Of a stretch of DNA of 64,000 bases, positions 7,662 to 16,970 are shown in pieces. The number at the start of each line of letters is the position of its first letter. The stretch's first letter is position 1. The notes below the pieces were generated by a model. The model saw only the letters and a list, made by a program, of their open reading frames with translations. It had not been told where the DNA came from and did not search any database. This stretch comes from Lachnospiraceae bacterium (lineage in GTDB: Bacteria > Bacillota > Clostridia > Lachnospirales > Lachnospiraceae): assembly GCA_017427415.1 (NCBI GenBank), contig JAFRSU010000053.1:1-64000 (forward strand), in the 5' to 3' direction. The position numbers were made by a program, and so were the translations under genes.

Positions 7662-8552
7662 ATGGATAATTTAAACCCGGCAACTTTAAGTATTAACTCT
7701 TATGCCAAAATAAATCTCGGGCTTGATGTTTTGGGAGTGCTCCCGAACGGATACCACACGCTGAAGATGATCATGCAGACGGTATCCTTACATGATACGC
7801 TCTGCTTTGAAAAGACAGAGGGCTCTAATGTAGAACTCAGCACCAACCTCTCATATCTTCCTACCGATCAGAACAACCTGATATATAAAGCCATCTCTCT
7901 TTTTAAAGAAAAATACGGCATCACAGACGGTATCAGATGCACCGTCACAAAGCGTATCCCCGTGGCAGCAGGACTTGCGGGAGGCAGCGGAAATGCAGCA
8001 GCAGCTCTAAAAGCCATGGATACCATGTTTGATACGCATCTTTCACCCAAAGAACTTTCAGAACTGGGGCTTAAGCTCGGAGCAGACGTACCTTACTGCC
8101 TGATGGGCGGCACAGCCCTTGCGGAAGGCATAGGAGAGGTGCTTACCCCGTTGCCCGCCCCGCCTAAAGCGAAGGTCCTCATAGTAAAGCCCATGGTCAG
8201 CGTTTCCACAAAAGAGGTCTATACAAGCCTTGATCTGAATGAAGATACCATTCATCCCGATATCGACGCCTGTATCGATGCCATAAAGACAGGCTCTCTT
8301 AAAACCTTATGCGGCCACCTCGGAAATGTCTTAGAGGACGTGACCGTAAAGCTTCACCCCTGCATAGCCGATATAAAAAAGCAGATGCTTGACTCCGGTG
8401 CCGACGGGGCTCTTATGAGCGGCAGCGGTCCCTCGGTATTCGGTCTTTTCGGGGATGAGGAAAAGGCCGAAAACGCTTACAATCTGTTTAAATCCATGCC
8501 GGAATACGCCGATAATACTTTTTTATGTGATTTTTATGGGAATTTAACTTGA
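7662..8552 (+). CDS. ispE: 4-diphosphocytidyl-2-C-methyl-D-erythritol kinase
   Basis: IspE phosphorylates CDP-ME in the cytoplasmic MEP pathway of isoprenoid synthesis. The protein has the GHMP kinase order: an N-terminal SYAKINLGLDVLG, the ATP-binding loop PVAAGLAGGSGNAAAAL at about residue 90-106, and a C-terminal GADGALMSGSGPSVFGLF. The length of 296 residues is normal for the family. I prefer the second ATG (7662), since AGAGG lies 8 nt upstream, over the ATG at 7656, which would be only 3 nt away. It appears monocistronic, with a promoter before the next gene. Confidence 0.93.
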   Translation: MDNLNPATLSINSYAKINLGLDVLGVLPNGYHTLKMIMQTVSLHDTLCFEKTEGSNVELSTNLSYLPTDQNNLIYKAISLFKEKYGITDGIRCTVTKRIPVAAGLAGGSGNAAAALKAMDTMFDTHLSPKELSELGLKLGADVPYCLMGGTALAEGIGEVLTPLPAPPKAKVLIVKPMVSVSTKEVYTSLDLNEDTIHPDIDACIDAIKTGSLKTLCGHLGNVLEDVTVKLHPCIADIKKQMLDSGADGALMSGSGPSVFGLFGDEEKAENAYNLFKSMPEYADNTFLCDFYGNLT

Positions 8553-8577
8553 ATTAAGAACCTGCTTGGAGTATACT
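8549..8577 (+). promoter_or_regulatory. sigma-A promoter for lepB-greA
   Basis: TTGAAT (8549-8554), 17 bp and TATACT (8572-8577) overlap the ispE stop codon region. Confidence 0.6.
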
Positions 8578-8687
8578 GATACAGTGGCTATTGGCAAAAA
8601 ATGCATATAACCCGTAAAAAGAAAATGAAAGGGACTTATCTAAAGCGTAACCGGACTTACGCACGGATGAGGCTGAAAAAAGAAACA

Positions 8688-9455
8688 ATGAGTGAAGAAA
8701 CAACTATAAAAGAGACAGACAGTAAGGATACTGCTTCAAAAGATCCCGGTTCAAAGGATAAAAACAAAAAAGAAAAAAAGCCGATCAACTGGAAAAAGGA
8801 GATCATAAGCTGGGCTGCCATAGTGGTGATAGCATTCGTGCTGGCACTGGTCATCACGGAAGTCATCATCATGAAGGCCGAGATTGTATCAGGCTCCATG
8901 ATGCCGGCCATGAAAAAGGGCGACCATGTGATAGGCAACAGGCTTGCATACCTGTTTTCGGATCCTGAGAGGGGCGATGTTATTTTCTTTGAATATCCCT
9001 TAAGCTACAAGGAGCTCTATGCGATCGATCCCGAGCTCACCTATAAAAAAGACAAAGCTTTGGGTGATACGACAGAGCAGTATCATAAAAACGGCGAAGT
9101 ATATGTGAAGAGGATCATAGGCCTCCCCGGAGAAAAGGTGGAGATAATAGAAGGTAAGGTCTACATCAATGATGCCGAGACACCTCTTGATGAGCCTTAT
9201 TTAAGAGCTAAGCCCACGGGCAGCTTCGGCCCTTACATAGTCCCCGAGGACAGTTACTTCTGCTTGGGCGACAACCGCAATGCCTCTGCTGACTCGAGAG
9301 CATGGGACAACCCCATCGATCCCGAAGCCAACCCCGACAGATTCAGATTTGTCCATAAGGATAAGATATACGCAAAAGCAGCACTCAAGACTCCGCCTGA
9401 TATGCACTGGGTAGAGCATTACAGGTACGAAAATGAACCGGCAAAGGAAGACTGA
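8688..9455 (+). CDS. lepB: type I signal peptidase
   Basis: Signal peptidase I cleaves signal peptides outside the cytoplasmic membrane. A charged Lys/Glu-rich N-terminus precedes one membrane helix (ISWAAIVVIAFVLALVITEV). The catalytic Ser is in IVSGSMMPAMKKGD, the catalytic Lys in VYVKRIIGLPGEKV, and the conserved GDNRNASADSRAW follows near the C-terminus. The start is uncertain: ATGs at 8601, 8625, 8667 and 8688 are in frame and none has a good ribosome binding site. I chose 8688 because the upstream residues are unusually rich in Arg and Lys. The gene ends 7 bp before greA, which suggests an operon. Confidence 0.9.
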   Translation: MSEETTIKETDSKDTASKDPGSKDKNKKEKKPINWKKEIISWAAIVVIAFVLALVITEVIIMKAEIVSGSMMPAMKKGDHVIGNRLAYLFSDPERGDVIFFEYPLSYKELYAIDPELTYKKDKALGDTTEQYHKNGEVYVKRIIGLPGEKVEIIEGKVYINDAETPLDEPYLRAKPTGSFGPYIVPEDSYFCLGDNRNASADSRAWDNPIDPEANPDRFRFVHKDKIYAKAALKTPPDMHWVEHYRYENEPAKED

Positions 9456-9462
9456 TGTTAAG

Positions 9463-9966
9463 ATGAACAACGAACTTACCAAAAGCGATATAAAGAAGAT
9501 AGAAGAAGAGATCGAATACAGAAAGCTTGTCGTACGTAAGGAAGCGATAGAGGCGGTAAAAGAGGCAAGAGCCCACGGAGACTTGAGCGAGAACTTCGAA
9601 TACCATGCCGCTAAAAAGGACAAGAACCAGAATGAGAGCAGGATCCGCTACTTAGAGAGGATGATCCGTAATGCAGAGATAGTCGATGACAGCTCAAAAG
9701 ATGATGAAGTCGGCATCAACAATACCGTCCAGCTTTACTTCGAAGAGGATAAGGAGACTGATGAGTTCCGCCTCGTGACCTCTATCAGGGGCGATATCCT
9801 CCACAATATGATAAGCATAGACTCTCCCTTAGGAAAAGCTATCTTAGGTAAAAAAGAAGGCGACAGGGTATATGTCGAGAGTGAGACAGGCGAAGGATAT
9901 TACGTAGTTATAAAGAAGCTCATCAATACCAACGATGATTCCAACGATAAAATAAAGAGTTTTTAA
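9463..9966 (+). CDS. greA: transcription elongation factor GreA
   Basis: GreA rescues backtracked RNA polymerase by stimulating cleavage of the transcript. The N-terminal coiled coil is clear (LTKSDIKKIEEEIEYRKL), with the acidic tip signature EARAHGDLSENFEYHAAKK at about residues 36-54. The C-terminal globular domain contains SPLGKAILGKKEGDRVYVE. The 167 residues are close to the usual 158. The ATG at 9463 is chosen, with AAAGGAAG about 12 nt upstream inside the end of lepB. Confidence 0.93.
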   Translation: MNNELTKSDIKKIEEEIEYRKLVVRKEAIEAVKEARAHGDLSENFEYHAAKKDKNQNESRIRYLERMIRNAEIVDDSSKDDEVGINNTVQLYFEEDKETDEFRLVTSIRGDILHNMISIDSPLGKAILGKKEGDRVYVESETGEGYYVVIKKLINTNDDSNDKIKSF

Positions 9967-9975
9967 AAATTTGTG

Positions 9976-10070
9976 GCCCTCCTTTTCGGGCTGCCACGTG
10001 TATGCGGAACTGACACACCAAAGAGTCCGTTCCCGCATTACACGGGCGCGCCCGGTGAGGAGGGCTGTTT
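9976..10070 (+). terminator. long imperfect palindrome acting as terminator after greA
   Basis: Arms GCCCTCC and GGAGGGC enclose CGGGC/GCCCG and an inner CGTGTATGCGG-AAC / GTT-CCCGCATTACACG stem, followed by TGTTTTAT. At about 90 bp it is far longer than an ordinary terminator and looks like an intergenic palindromic repeat. Confidence 0.6.
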
Positions 10071-10101
10071 TATAATGAATAATAAGAGTTCACATACAAG
10101 A

Positions 10102-10146
10102 CGACCGGTATGCAGCAGGAACTGTATACCGGTCGCCTCTTTAATT
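10102..10146. terminator. hairpin after the greA palindrome
   Basis: CGACCGGTAT (10102-10111) and ATACCGGTCG (10126-10135) form a perfect 10-bp stem followed by CCTCTTTAATTT. It lies between greA (+) and the HtrA gene (-). Confidence 0.5.
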
Positions 10147-10181
10147 TATAGGAGAGAATCTGAAAAAAAGTAGTAAGCTGT

Positions 10182-12023
10182 TTATTTTGTGCTCTCTGCG
10201 GGACGCTGTCCGAGCACTACGGTGAAGTTCTTCTCGACGAACTCGCCGTCTTCAAGACGCTGCAGGGTTACCTTTATTTCCTTACCGTAGCGGATGCTCT
10301 GGATCTTTTCTACTAAGGATCTGTCGGTCTTTATCTTGGTATCATCGATGGCTGTGATGATGTCACCTACCATGATGCCGGCTTTTTCTGCTGCACCGCC
10401 TTCAACAAGTGCGGATACATAAGCACCTGTGGGCCAGTTGTACATTTTTGCGATATCATCGGTTACAGAGGTGATGCTTACACCTAAGAAGCCCTGTTCT
10501 TCGGTGGAAAGTGTTTCTCTTGCTGCAAAATCAGCTAAGATATTCTGTGCTCTTGAGATGGGGATAGCATATCCCATACCTTCTACGTTGGTGCCGCCTA
10601 CCTTGGCATTGTTGATACCGATGACTTCGCCGTTAATGTTTACGAGTGCGCCGCCGCTGTTGCCGGGGTTGATGGCTGCATCTGTCTGTAAAAGATTGCT
10701 ATAGGTCTGACCGTCAATGGTGAGGTCTCTGTCTTTTGCACTGATATAGCCGACTGTTACGGACTGTCCGTAGCCGAGTGAGTTACCGATCGCGATAGCT
10801 ATCTCACCGATCTTCACGTCATCGGAATTACCGAGTTTTGCTACTGCGATGCTGTTCAATGTATCTGCTGAAAGGTCTTCGAGCTTTACTGCGATAACCG
10901 CGAGGTCAGCTACGTCATCCTTGCCCTTTACGGTAGCTGCGGCTGTGGTTCCGTCGTTAAATGTGACCTTGATATCTTTTGCATCTTCAACTACGTGGTT
11001 GTTGGTGGCGATCATGAGCTCCTTTTCCTTCTGCTCGATGATGATGCCGGATCCTGCGGTAGGTGCATCATATGTGCCGTAAAACGGGCTGGATACCTGG
11101 GTAACGCAGTCTATCGATACGATGGAGGGCATGGCTTTTTCCACTACACCCGATACATCAGTACTGGTAAATGAACTTGATGTGTTATCTATGACATCCG
11201 TTGAAGGTATCTTTACGGCATCCGATGCCGGAGAGAGGTTCAAACGGTCGTTGTTTTTATTGTCTGAAACGGTTACACGCGCCTTGCCGTTAGTCTGTTC
11301 ACTAAAGAGCTCGGGGTTCTTTTCTTTATAAAAATATGTGATGGCAATAAATACCGCACCTGCTATCACTCCGAAGACAGCCGCCATAGCTGCTCCGAAG
11401 AAGAACTTACCGACCTTGCCGGAGCCTTTCTTTTTCTTTTCTGACTTCTTGGTGCTTCCTGAATCCTGAGGACCGTTAGGAGCCATATTCGGCTGTCCCG
11501 GGATATATCCGTAAGGATAAGGTACCCAGCCGTAAGGCTGCTGATATACGGGCTGCTGAGGCTGGGAGTTTTCACCGGTGTCACCGGCTTCAGCTTGACC
11601 TTGCTGCATACCCTGCGGACTCTGCTGCATGCCCTGTCCGTATGGCATTCCCTGAGGATATCCCTGTCCGTTTACGGGCTGTGCCTGATAGCCGTAAGGC
11701 TGTCCCTGGGGGATGTAGCCGTAATAAGGATTACAGCCCGCATAAGGTGCGGCGGGACGTGCGTATTTGCTGTAAGGGTCTGTATCGGGATCCTGTGTGG
11801 CACCTGCAGCTGCATTTACTGTGCTCTGTGCTGCCTCCGCTGCGTCCTGTATCGTTTCTGCGGCCTTTGCCTCAGTTGTACTCTGTATTTCCTGTGTCGT
11901 AGTATCTGCTGCGTCCTGCACTGTCTGTGCAGCGGTTTCTTTTATTTTGTTTCCTTCATCCGTTTGACCGGAGTTGTTTAACTCGGGATTATTTATTTCG
12001 TTCATGTTTAACTCGTCACTCAT
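10182..12023 (-). CDS. htrA: HtrA/DegP-like membrane-anchored serine protease with PDZ domain
   Basis: This is a 613-residue S1C-type protease for quality control of exported proteins. Residues 1-200 are low-complexity: first Ala/Thr/Glu-rich, then Tyr/Gly/Gln/Pro-rich (YGYIPQGQPYGYQ and repeated MQQ units). A membrane helix spans about 207-232. The catalytic triad is visible as His343 (ATNNHVVED), Asp373 (DVADLAVI) and Ser456 (NPGNSGGALVN). A single PDZ domain fills about 510-600. The long N-terminal cytoplasmic tail is unusual compared with classical HtrA of about 400 residues. AGGAGG precedes the ATG at 12023. Confidence 0.93.
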   Translation of the reverse strand: MSDELNMNEINNPELNNSGQTDEGNKIKETAAQTVQDAADTTTQEIQSTTEAKAAETIQDAAEAAQSTVNAAAGATQDPDTDPYSKYARPAAPYAGCNPYYGYIPQGQPYGYQAQPVNGQGYPQGMPYGQGMQQSPQGMQQGQAEAGDTGENSQPQQPVYQQPYGWVPYPYGYIPGQPNMAPNGPQDSGSTKKSEKKKKGSGKVGKFFFGAAMAAVFGVIAGAVFIAITYFYKEKNPELFSEQTNGKARVTVSDNKNNDRLNLSPASDAVKIPSTDVIDNTSSSFTSTDVSGVVEKAMPSIVSIDCVTQVSSPFYGTYDAPTAGSGIIIEQKEKELMIATNNHVVEDAKDIKVTFNDGTTAAATVKGKDDVADLAVIAVKLEDLSADTLNSIAVAKLGNSDDVKIGEIAIAIGNSLGYGQSVTVGYISAKDRDLTIDGQTYSNLLQTDAAINPGNSGGALVNINGEVIGINNAKVGGTNVEGMGYAIPISRAQNILADFAARETLSTEEQGFLGVSITSVTDDIAKMYNWPTGAYVSALVEGGAAEKAGIMVGDIITAIDDTKIKTDRSLVEKIQSIRYGKEIKVTLQRLEDGEFVEKNFTVVLGQRPAESTK

Positions 12024-12297
12024 CTTATATCCTCCTTCCGCCGGAAGAATGCCTTCCGAACGTCGTTATTCAGTACTTTTTTAAGCTGTCCGGAACCGGC
12101 CTTGTTCCGAACTCATGACTAGATTTTAGTTTCAATTTGTGATGATATTGTGAAAAATGAAAGAAAAAAGTGTGTAAATCGTTAAAATATATAACATTTT
12201 TTTAACTTGTAATAATTTCGTAAATATTGTATTATAGGGAGTGATATTTAAAGAACCGCAGTTTTTGTACATGAATATTGTACATACTAAGGATCAA
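12024..12297. other. divergent intergenic region between htrA and the sugar transferase
   Basis: It contains a GAAGGC-type inverted repeat near 12035-12060, an AT-rich core and the rightward promoter at 12207-12235. I see no gene in it. Confidence 0.5.
12207..12235 (+). promoter_or_regulatory. sigma-A promoter for the sugar transferase gene
   Basis: TTGTAA (12207-12212), 17 bp and TATTAT (12230-12235) imply a 5' untranslated region of about 140 nt that contains the structured element at 12298-12383. Confidence 0.6.
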
Positions 12298-12383
12298 GTT
12301 TGAATGAGGACTATCAAACTTGCATCGGTGCCGCAGCAGGCTCGTCACCGATGTGTAAGCATGCCTGCCGCATGATATGACAG
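12298..12383 (+). ncRNA. candidate structured cis-regulatory RNA, copy 1 (pseudoknot-type)
   Basis: Order: a small hairpin GTTTGA/TCAAAC (12298-12319); a perfect 8-bp stem CATCGGTG (12323-12330) / CACCGATG (12346-12353); and GCAGGC in its loop (12336-12341), complementary to GCCTGC (12363-12368), which ends exactly 15 nt before the ATG. No Shine-Dalgarno sequence is visible in those 15 nt. A second copy with the same spacing precedes rfbA. The structure is inferred by eye. Confidence 0.5.
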
Positions 12384-13805
12384 ATGATAAAAGATAATCA
12401 GAAAACCTTTAACCGCCTGTATATAGTGCTTGATGCGATGCTGATAGTCGGAGCGTATTTTTTGGCATATCCTTTGCGTTTCCATGTACTTACGGCATTT
12501 AAGCCCTTTGCACTTCAGGAAGGAGAACGTTTCCTGGCCTTTACGATATATGCGCAAAAGATAATGTTCCTGCTCCCGGGATATCTTGTGATATACGGCT
12601 TAAGCGGGCTTTATAAGCCCAGACGCGGGCACAGCCGCATAAGGGTCATAGGAAACCTGATAGAAGCGAACCTGCTCGGTATCTTCTATTTTGCATTCCT
12701 TATATTTATACAGAAGGAACATGATATCTCCCGTTGGTTCTACCTGATATTCGGCGCTTTGAATCTTACATTCGGGTTGGCCTTAAGATACGTGATATCG
12801 AAGGTGCTGCGTACCATAAGGAAAAGAGGAAAGAACTTAAAGCATGTGCTCCTGGTCGGCTACAGCCGTGCGGCTGAGGGCTTTATCGACAGGATCAAGC
12901 AGAATCCCGAGTGGGGATATTGGATACACGGTATACTCGATGACAATGCGGTACTTGATACCGATTACAAGGGTATAAAGGTCGTGGGCTCGATACTCGA
13001 CTTAGGGCAGATTATCGAGGAAAATGACTATGATGAGATAGTCATCACCTTAGGGTTGTCCGAGTACGAGAAGCTCGAGAGTATAGTAAATGTGTGTGAA
13101 AAAACGGGCGTACACACGAAGTTCGTGCCCGATTACAACAATATGGTATCAACCGTTCCTTATATAGAGGATCTGTACGGACTCCCCGTTATCAATATAA
13201 GAAACGTGCCTTTGACCAATACGATAAACCTATTTATCAAGCGTACCATGGATATAGTATTAGGCTTTATAGCTCTGATACTGGGATTTATCCCGATGCT
13301 TGTCATCGCGGTCATAATCAAGTGTACGTCAAAGGGACCCGTTATCTTTTCACAGGTACGCGTGGGTAAGCACGGCAGGGAATTTAAGATGTTTAAATTC
13401 CGCTCGATGTATCTGGAGGATCCCGAAAAGGAAAAGGATGAGTGGACTACCAAGGGAGATAAGCGTGTGACTCCGATCGGAAGGTTCATCCGTAAGACCA
13501 GCCTCGATGAGTTGCCCCAGCTCTTTAATGTCTTAGGCGGCAGCATGAGCTTGGTCGGTCCGCGTCCCGAGAGACCGCAGTTCGTAGAAAAGTTCAGGGA
13601 AGAGGTACCACGCTACATGGTTAAGCACCAGGTGCGTCCGGGTATGACCGGCTGGGCCCAGATCAAGGGCTACAGAGGCGATACATCCATCAAGAAGCGT
13701 ATCGAATATGATCTTTATTATATAGAGAACTGGTCAGTGGGGCTTGATATAAAGATTTTGTTCCTGACGATATTTAAGGGATTTATAAATAAAAACGCAT
13801 ATTAA
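12384..13805 (+). CDS. undecaprenyl-phosphate glycosyl-1-phosphate transferase (exopolysaccharide initiation)
   Basis: This enzyme starts polysaccharide synthesis by moving a sugar-1-phosphate from a nucleotide sugar onto the polyprenyl phosphate carrier at the membrane. The 473 residues comprise about four N-terminal helices (residues 15-125), a Rossmann-like CoA_binding_3 region (HVLLVGYSRAAEGFIDRI, about 155-275), one more helix, and the bacterial sugar transferase domain with KRTMDIVLGF, KFRSMYLEDPE, TSLDELPQLFNVLGG and MSLVGPRPERPQF. This is the WbaP/CpsE-like family; the sugar cannot be read from sequence. The ATG at 12384 has no recognisable ribosome binding site and is preceded by the structured leader. 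Confidence 0.92.
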   Translation: MIKDNQKTFNRLYIVLDAMLIVGAYFLAYPLRFHVLTAFKPFALQEGERFLAFTIYAQKIMFLLPGYLVIYGLSGLYKPRRGHSRIRVIGNLIEANLLGIFYFAFLIFIQKEHDISRWFYLIFGALNLTFGLALRYVISKVLRTIRKRGKNLKHVLLVGYSRAAEGFIDRIKQNPEWGYWIHGILDDNAVLDTDYKGIKVVGSILDLGQIIEENDYDEIVITLGLSEYEKLESIVNVCEKTGVHTKFVPDYNNMVSTVPYIEDLYGLPVINIRNVPLTNTINLFIKRTMDIVLGFIALILGFIPMLVIAVIIKCTSKGPVIFSQVRVGKHGREFKMFKFRSMYLEDPEKEKDEWTTKGDKRVTPIGRFIRKTSLDELPQLFNVLGGSMSLVGPRPERPQFVEKFREEVPRYMVKHQVRPGMTGWAQIKGYRGDTSIKKRIEYDLYYIENWSVGLDIKILFLTIFKGFINKNAY

Positions 13806-13830
13806 TCGGGAATATATTGATCGGGAATAA

Positions 13831-13890
13831 TTTGTCATTCTGAGCGTAGCGAAGAATCTTAGGATCCTTCGGAACAAAAGCTCCTCAGGA
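13831..13890. repeat. CATTCTGAGCG dispersed palindromic element, copy 1
   Basis: TGTCATTCTGAGCG...GAAGAATCTTAGGATCC...CTCAGGATGACA forms an imperfect inverted repeat. The left half recurs at 32909-32939. Elements of this type are widespread in bacterial intergenic regions. Confidence 0.65.
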
Positions 13891-13945
13891 TGACACCGGA
13901 GATCAGATTAATAGAGTTTAAAGAAAATGATTTTAGGAGCCGGAT

Positions 13946-15382
13946 ATGAGTGAGAATACAGACGACATCATAAAAGATGATGATGACGACAAATATGAAA
14001 AAATATGCTACATGTGCAGACAGCCGGAATCGACTACCGGCAAGATGATAAAGATGACGGACAATATGTACATATGTCCCGCATGTATGCAGAAGACCTT
14101 TGACCTGATGAACAATTCGGGCGGCAATAATATACCGGGTTTCGGTATCCCCGGCCTTGACTTAAAGGGCGGAAAGCTTAACTTTGACAATATCATACTT
14201 CCCGGATTTTTCCCGGGGGATTTCGGCGGCATACCGAAGAGCCAGAGAGTAAAAAAAGCTAAGCCCGAAAAGGATGCGGCAAAGAACGGCGAGAAAGCTC
14301 CGGAGGCAGTGCTTGATTTCAGAAAGCTCCCGCCCCCTCACAAGATCAGGGAGCAGCTCGATGAATATGTGATAGGGCAGGACAGGGCCAAGAAGATCAT
14401 CTCAGTAGCGGTATACAACCACTATAAGCGCGTGACCAAAGATGCTGCGGGCGATATCGAGATAGGCAAGTCCAATATGCTCATGATCGGACCTACAGGC
14501 TGCGGCAAGACTTATCTTGTACAGACCTTAGCCCGTCTTCTTAATGTACCCCTTGCCATCACCGATGCCACCTCGCTTACCGAGGCCGGCTACATAGGAG
14601 ATGACGTGGAGAGCGTACTCTCTAAGCTCCTGAAGGCTGCGGACAATGATGTTGATAAGGCTGAGACCGGTATAGTATTTATCGACGAGATAGATAAGAT
14701 AGCGAAGAAGAGAAATGTTACCAACAGGGATGTAAGCGGCGAGTCCGTACAGCAGGGATTATTGAAGCTGTTAGAGGGTGCCGATGTAGAGGTACCTGTG
14801 GGTGCTACGAGCAAAAATGCGATGGTGCCCATGACCACCATCAATACGAAAAACATCCTCTTTATCTGCGGCGGCGCATTCCCTGACTTGGACGAGATCA
14901 TAAAGAAGAGGCTTTCGAAGAACACCCTTATGGGCTTTAACAACGATCTTAAGGATAAATACGATAACGATCCAGAGCTTCTCGATAAAGTTACCAACGA
15001 GGATTTAAGGGAGTTCGGACTTATCCCCGAGTTTATCGGAAGACTTCCCGTAGTATACTCGCTTAAGGGCTTGGATGCCGACATGCTCGTAAAGATCATG
15101 AAGGAGCCGAAAAACGCCATCCTAAAGCAATATCAGAAGCTCTTAGCGTTAGATGAGGTAGACCTTCAGTTTGATGAGGACGCTTTAAAGGTCATCGCAG
15201 AAAAGGCGTTAGAGAAGAAGACCGGTGCAAGAGGCTTACGTTCCATCATCGAGGACTTCATGCTCGATATCATGTATGAGATACCGAAGGATCCGTCCAT
15301 AGGAAGAGTCTTTATCACCAAGGATTATATCGAAGGCAAGGGCGGCCCGAGGATCGTGCTGAGAGGTCAGGACAACGGGTAA
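13946..15382 (+). CDS. clpX: ATP-dependent Clp protease ATP-binding subunit ClpX
   Basis: ClpX is the hexameric AAA+ unfoldase that feeds substrates to ClpP. The zinc-binding domain is at residues 20-50 with Cys21, Cys24, Cys44 and Cys47. A Gly/Pro/Lys-rich linker of about 70 residues follows, longer than in Bacillus ClpX. Walker A (GPTGCGKT) is at 182-189, Walker B is IVFIDEIDKIAKK, and the sensor/C-terminal region contains EFIGRLPVVYSL and KKTGARGLRSIIEDF. clpP and tig are not adjacent, so the usual clpPX arrangement is absent here. AGGAGCC precedes the ATG. Confidence 0.95.
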   Translation: MSENTDDIIKDDDDDKYEKICYMCRQPESTTGKMIKMTDNMYICPACMQKTFDLMNNSGGNNIPGFGIPGLDLKGGKLNFDNIILPGFFPGDFGGIPKSQRVKKAKPEKDAAKNGEKAPEAVLDFRKLPPPHKIREQLDEYVIGQDRAKKIISVAVYNHYKRVTKDAAGDIEIGKSNMLMIGPTGCGKTYLVQTLARLLNVPLAITDATSLTEAGYIGDDVESVLSKLLKAADNDVDKAETGIVFIDEIDKIAKKRNVTNRDVSGESVQQGLLKLLEGADVEVPVGATSKNAMVPMTTINTKNILFICGGAFPDLDEIIKKRLSKNTLMGFNNDLKDKYDNDPELLDKVTNEDLREFGLIPEFIGRLPVVYSLKGLDADMLVKIMKEPKNAILKQYQKLLALDEVDLQFDEDALKVIAEKALEKKTGARGLRSIIEDFMLDIMYEIPKDPSIGRVFITKDYIEGKGGPRIVLRGQDNG

Positions 15383-15404
15383 AACAAAGAATTAAAAATT
15401 TTGC

Positions 15405-15433
15405 TTGCATTCTATAGAAAAAAGTTGTAAACT
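15405..15433 (+). promoter_or_regulatory. sigma-A promoter of the serS T-box leader
   Basis: TTGCAT (15405-15410), 17 bp and TAAACT (15428-15433) place the transcript start near 15440. Confidence 0.55.
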
Positions 15434-15439
15434 AACTAC

Positions 15440-15668
15440 TTAAGAAATACGGCATTGATGAAAACTACGATTTTGTAAACCTTTCAGAGAGACAGCGGGC
15501 GGTGCGAGCTGTCAGGCGGAAAAATCCTTCCACTTTCGGAGCCGTCGGCGAGGAGCCGAAGGGCGGCGACCTTTATATCGTCACAAGAGATGTCACCGTA
15601 AGTGATAATTTGGGTGGTACCGCGGAATAGTTATTTCGCCCCATATCTTAGTTAAGATGTGGGGTTAT
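15440..15668 (+). promoter_or_regulatory. T-box riboswitch (tRNA-Ser sensing) upstream of serS
   Basis: The T-box sequence GGGTGGTACCGCGGAA is at 15612-15627. It is followed by the terminator CCCCATATCTTA / TAAGATGTGGGG (15639-15664) and a T run. The AGAGAG motif near 15486 and flanking stems fit stem I. Uncharged tRNA pairing with GGTACC favours the antiterminator (family knowledge). I could not fix the specifier codon by eye; tRNA-Ser is inferred from the downstream gene. Confidence 0.92.
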
Positions 15669-15689
15669 TTTTTTGAGAGGAGATAAGAC

Positions 15690-16970
15690 ATGATCGATCT
15701 AAAATTTTTACGTGAGAATCCTGAGGTAGTTAAGCAGAATATCAGAAACAAGTTCCAGGATCAGAAGCTCCCTTTGGTTGATGAGGTTATAGAGCTTGAT
15801 GCGCAGAGACGTACCACACAGCAGCAGGCTGATGATTTAAAGCAGAAGAGAAATACCATCTCTAAGCAGATAGGTGCCTTGATGGCCCAGGGCAAGAAGG
15901 CAGAGGCCGAAGAGGCTAAGAAAGAAGTAGCCGAGTTCGGTGATGAGCTTGCAGCACTCGATAAAAAGCAGGCAGAGCTTGAGGAAGAAGTAAAGAAGAG
16001 AATGATGGTGATACCCAACATCATCGATCCTTCCGTCCCTATAGGAAAAGATGACAGCGAGAACGTAGAGGTTCAGCGTTTCGGCGAGCCCAAGGTTCCC
16101 GATTTTGAGATACCTTATCATACGGATATCATGGAGAAGCTCCACGGCATCGACCTTGATGCTGCAAGACGTGTGGCAGGAAACGGCTTCTACTACCTGA
16201 TGGGAGATATCGCAAGACTTCATTCGGCAGTTATCTCTTACGCAAGGGATTTCATGATAAACAGGGGCTTTACATACTGCGTACCTCCTTTCATGATCAG
16301 AAGCGAGGTAGTTACCGGTGTTATGAGTTTTGCCGAGATGGATGCCATGATGTATAAGATCGAGGGCGAGGACCTTTATCTTATCGGTACCAGCGAGCAT
16401 TCGATGATCGGTAAGTACATCGACCAGATGATACCCGAGAGCACACTGCCCCATACTCTTACAAGCTATTCACCCTGCTTCCGTAAGGAAAAGGGCGCTC
16501 ACGGCATAGAGGAGAGAGGCGTATACCGTATCCATCAGTTTGAAAAGCAGGAGATGATCGTCATCTGTAAGCCTGAGGACAGCATGATATGGTATGACAA
16601 GCTCTGGAAGAACACGGTTGACCTCTTTAGATCGCTTGATATCCCCGTACGTCAGCTTGAGTGCTGTTCGGGCGACTTAGCAGACCTTAAGGTTAAGTCA
16701 TGTGATGTAGAGGCATGGTCGCCAAGACAGAAGAAGTACTTCGAGGTCGGTTCGTGCTCGAACTTAGGTGATGCCCAGGCTAGACGTCTCCGTATAAGAG
16801 TAGCCGGCGAGAACGGCAAGTACTTTGCTCATACCCTTAACAACACTGTAGTTGCTCCTCCCCGTATGCTTATCGCATTCTTGGAGAACAACCTCAATGC
16901 AGACGGTTCGGTCAATATCCCCGAGGTACTCCGTCCTTACATGGGCGGCAAGGAAAAGATTACGCCTTAA
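15690..16970 (+). CDS. serS: seryl-tRNA synthetase
   Basis: SerRS charges tRNA-Ser with serine. The 426 residues begin with MIDLKFLRENPEVVKQNI and the long antiparallel coiled-coil tRNA-binding arm (residues about 30-100, rich in Lys/Glu/Ala). The class II core shows motif 2 (SPCFRKEKGAHG and YRIHQFEKQEMI) and motif 3 (NNTVVAPPRMLIAFLEN). GAGAGGAG precedes the ATG. The gene is controlled by the T-box leader upstream and closes with a terminator. Confidence 0.96.
   Translation: MIDLKFLRENPEVVKQNIRNKFQDQKLPLVDEVIELDAQRRTTQQQADDLKQKRNTISKQIGALMAQGKKAEAEEAKKEVAEFGDELAALDKKQAELEEEVKKRMMVIPNIIDPSVPIGKDDSENVEVQRFGEPKVPDFEIPYHTDIMEKLHGIDLDAARRVAGNGFYYLMGDIARLHSAVISYARDFMINRGFTYCVPPFMIRSEVVTGVMSFAEMDAMMYKIEGEDLYLIGTSEHSMIGKYIDQMIPESTLPHTLTSYSPCFRKEKGAHGIEERGVYRIHQFEKQEMIVICKPEDSMIWYDKLWKNTVDLFRSLDIPVRQLECCSGDLADLKVKSCDVEAWSPRQKKYFEVGSCSNLGDAQARRLRIRVAGENGKYFAHTLNNTVVAPPRMLIAFLENNLNADGSVNIPEVLRPYMGGKEKITP

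Noticed and set aside
9973..10173. Short open reading frame after greA
   Set aside because: It runs through two long palindromes, has no ribosome binding site and shows no protein-like composition.
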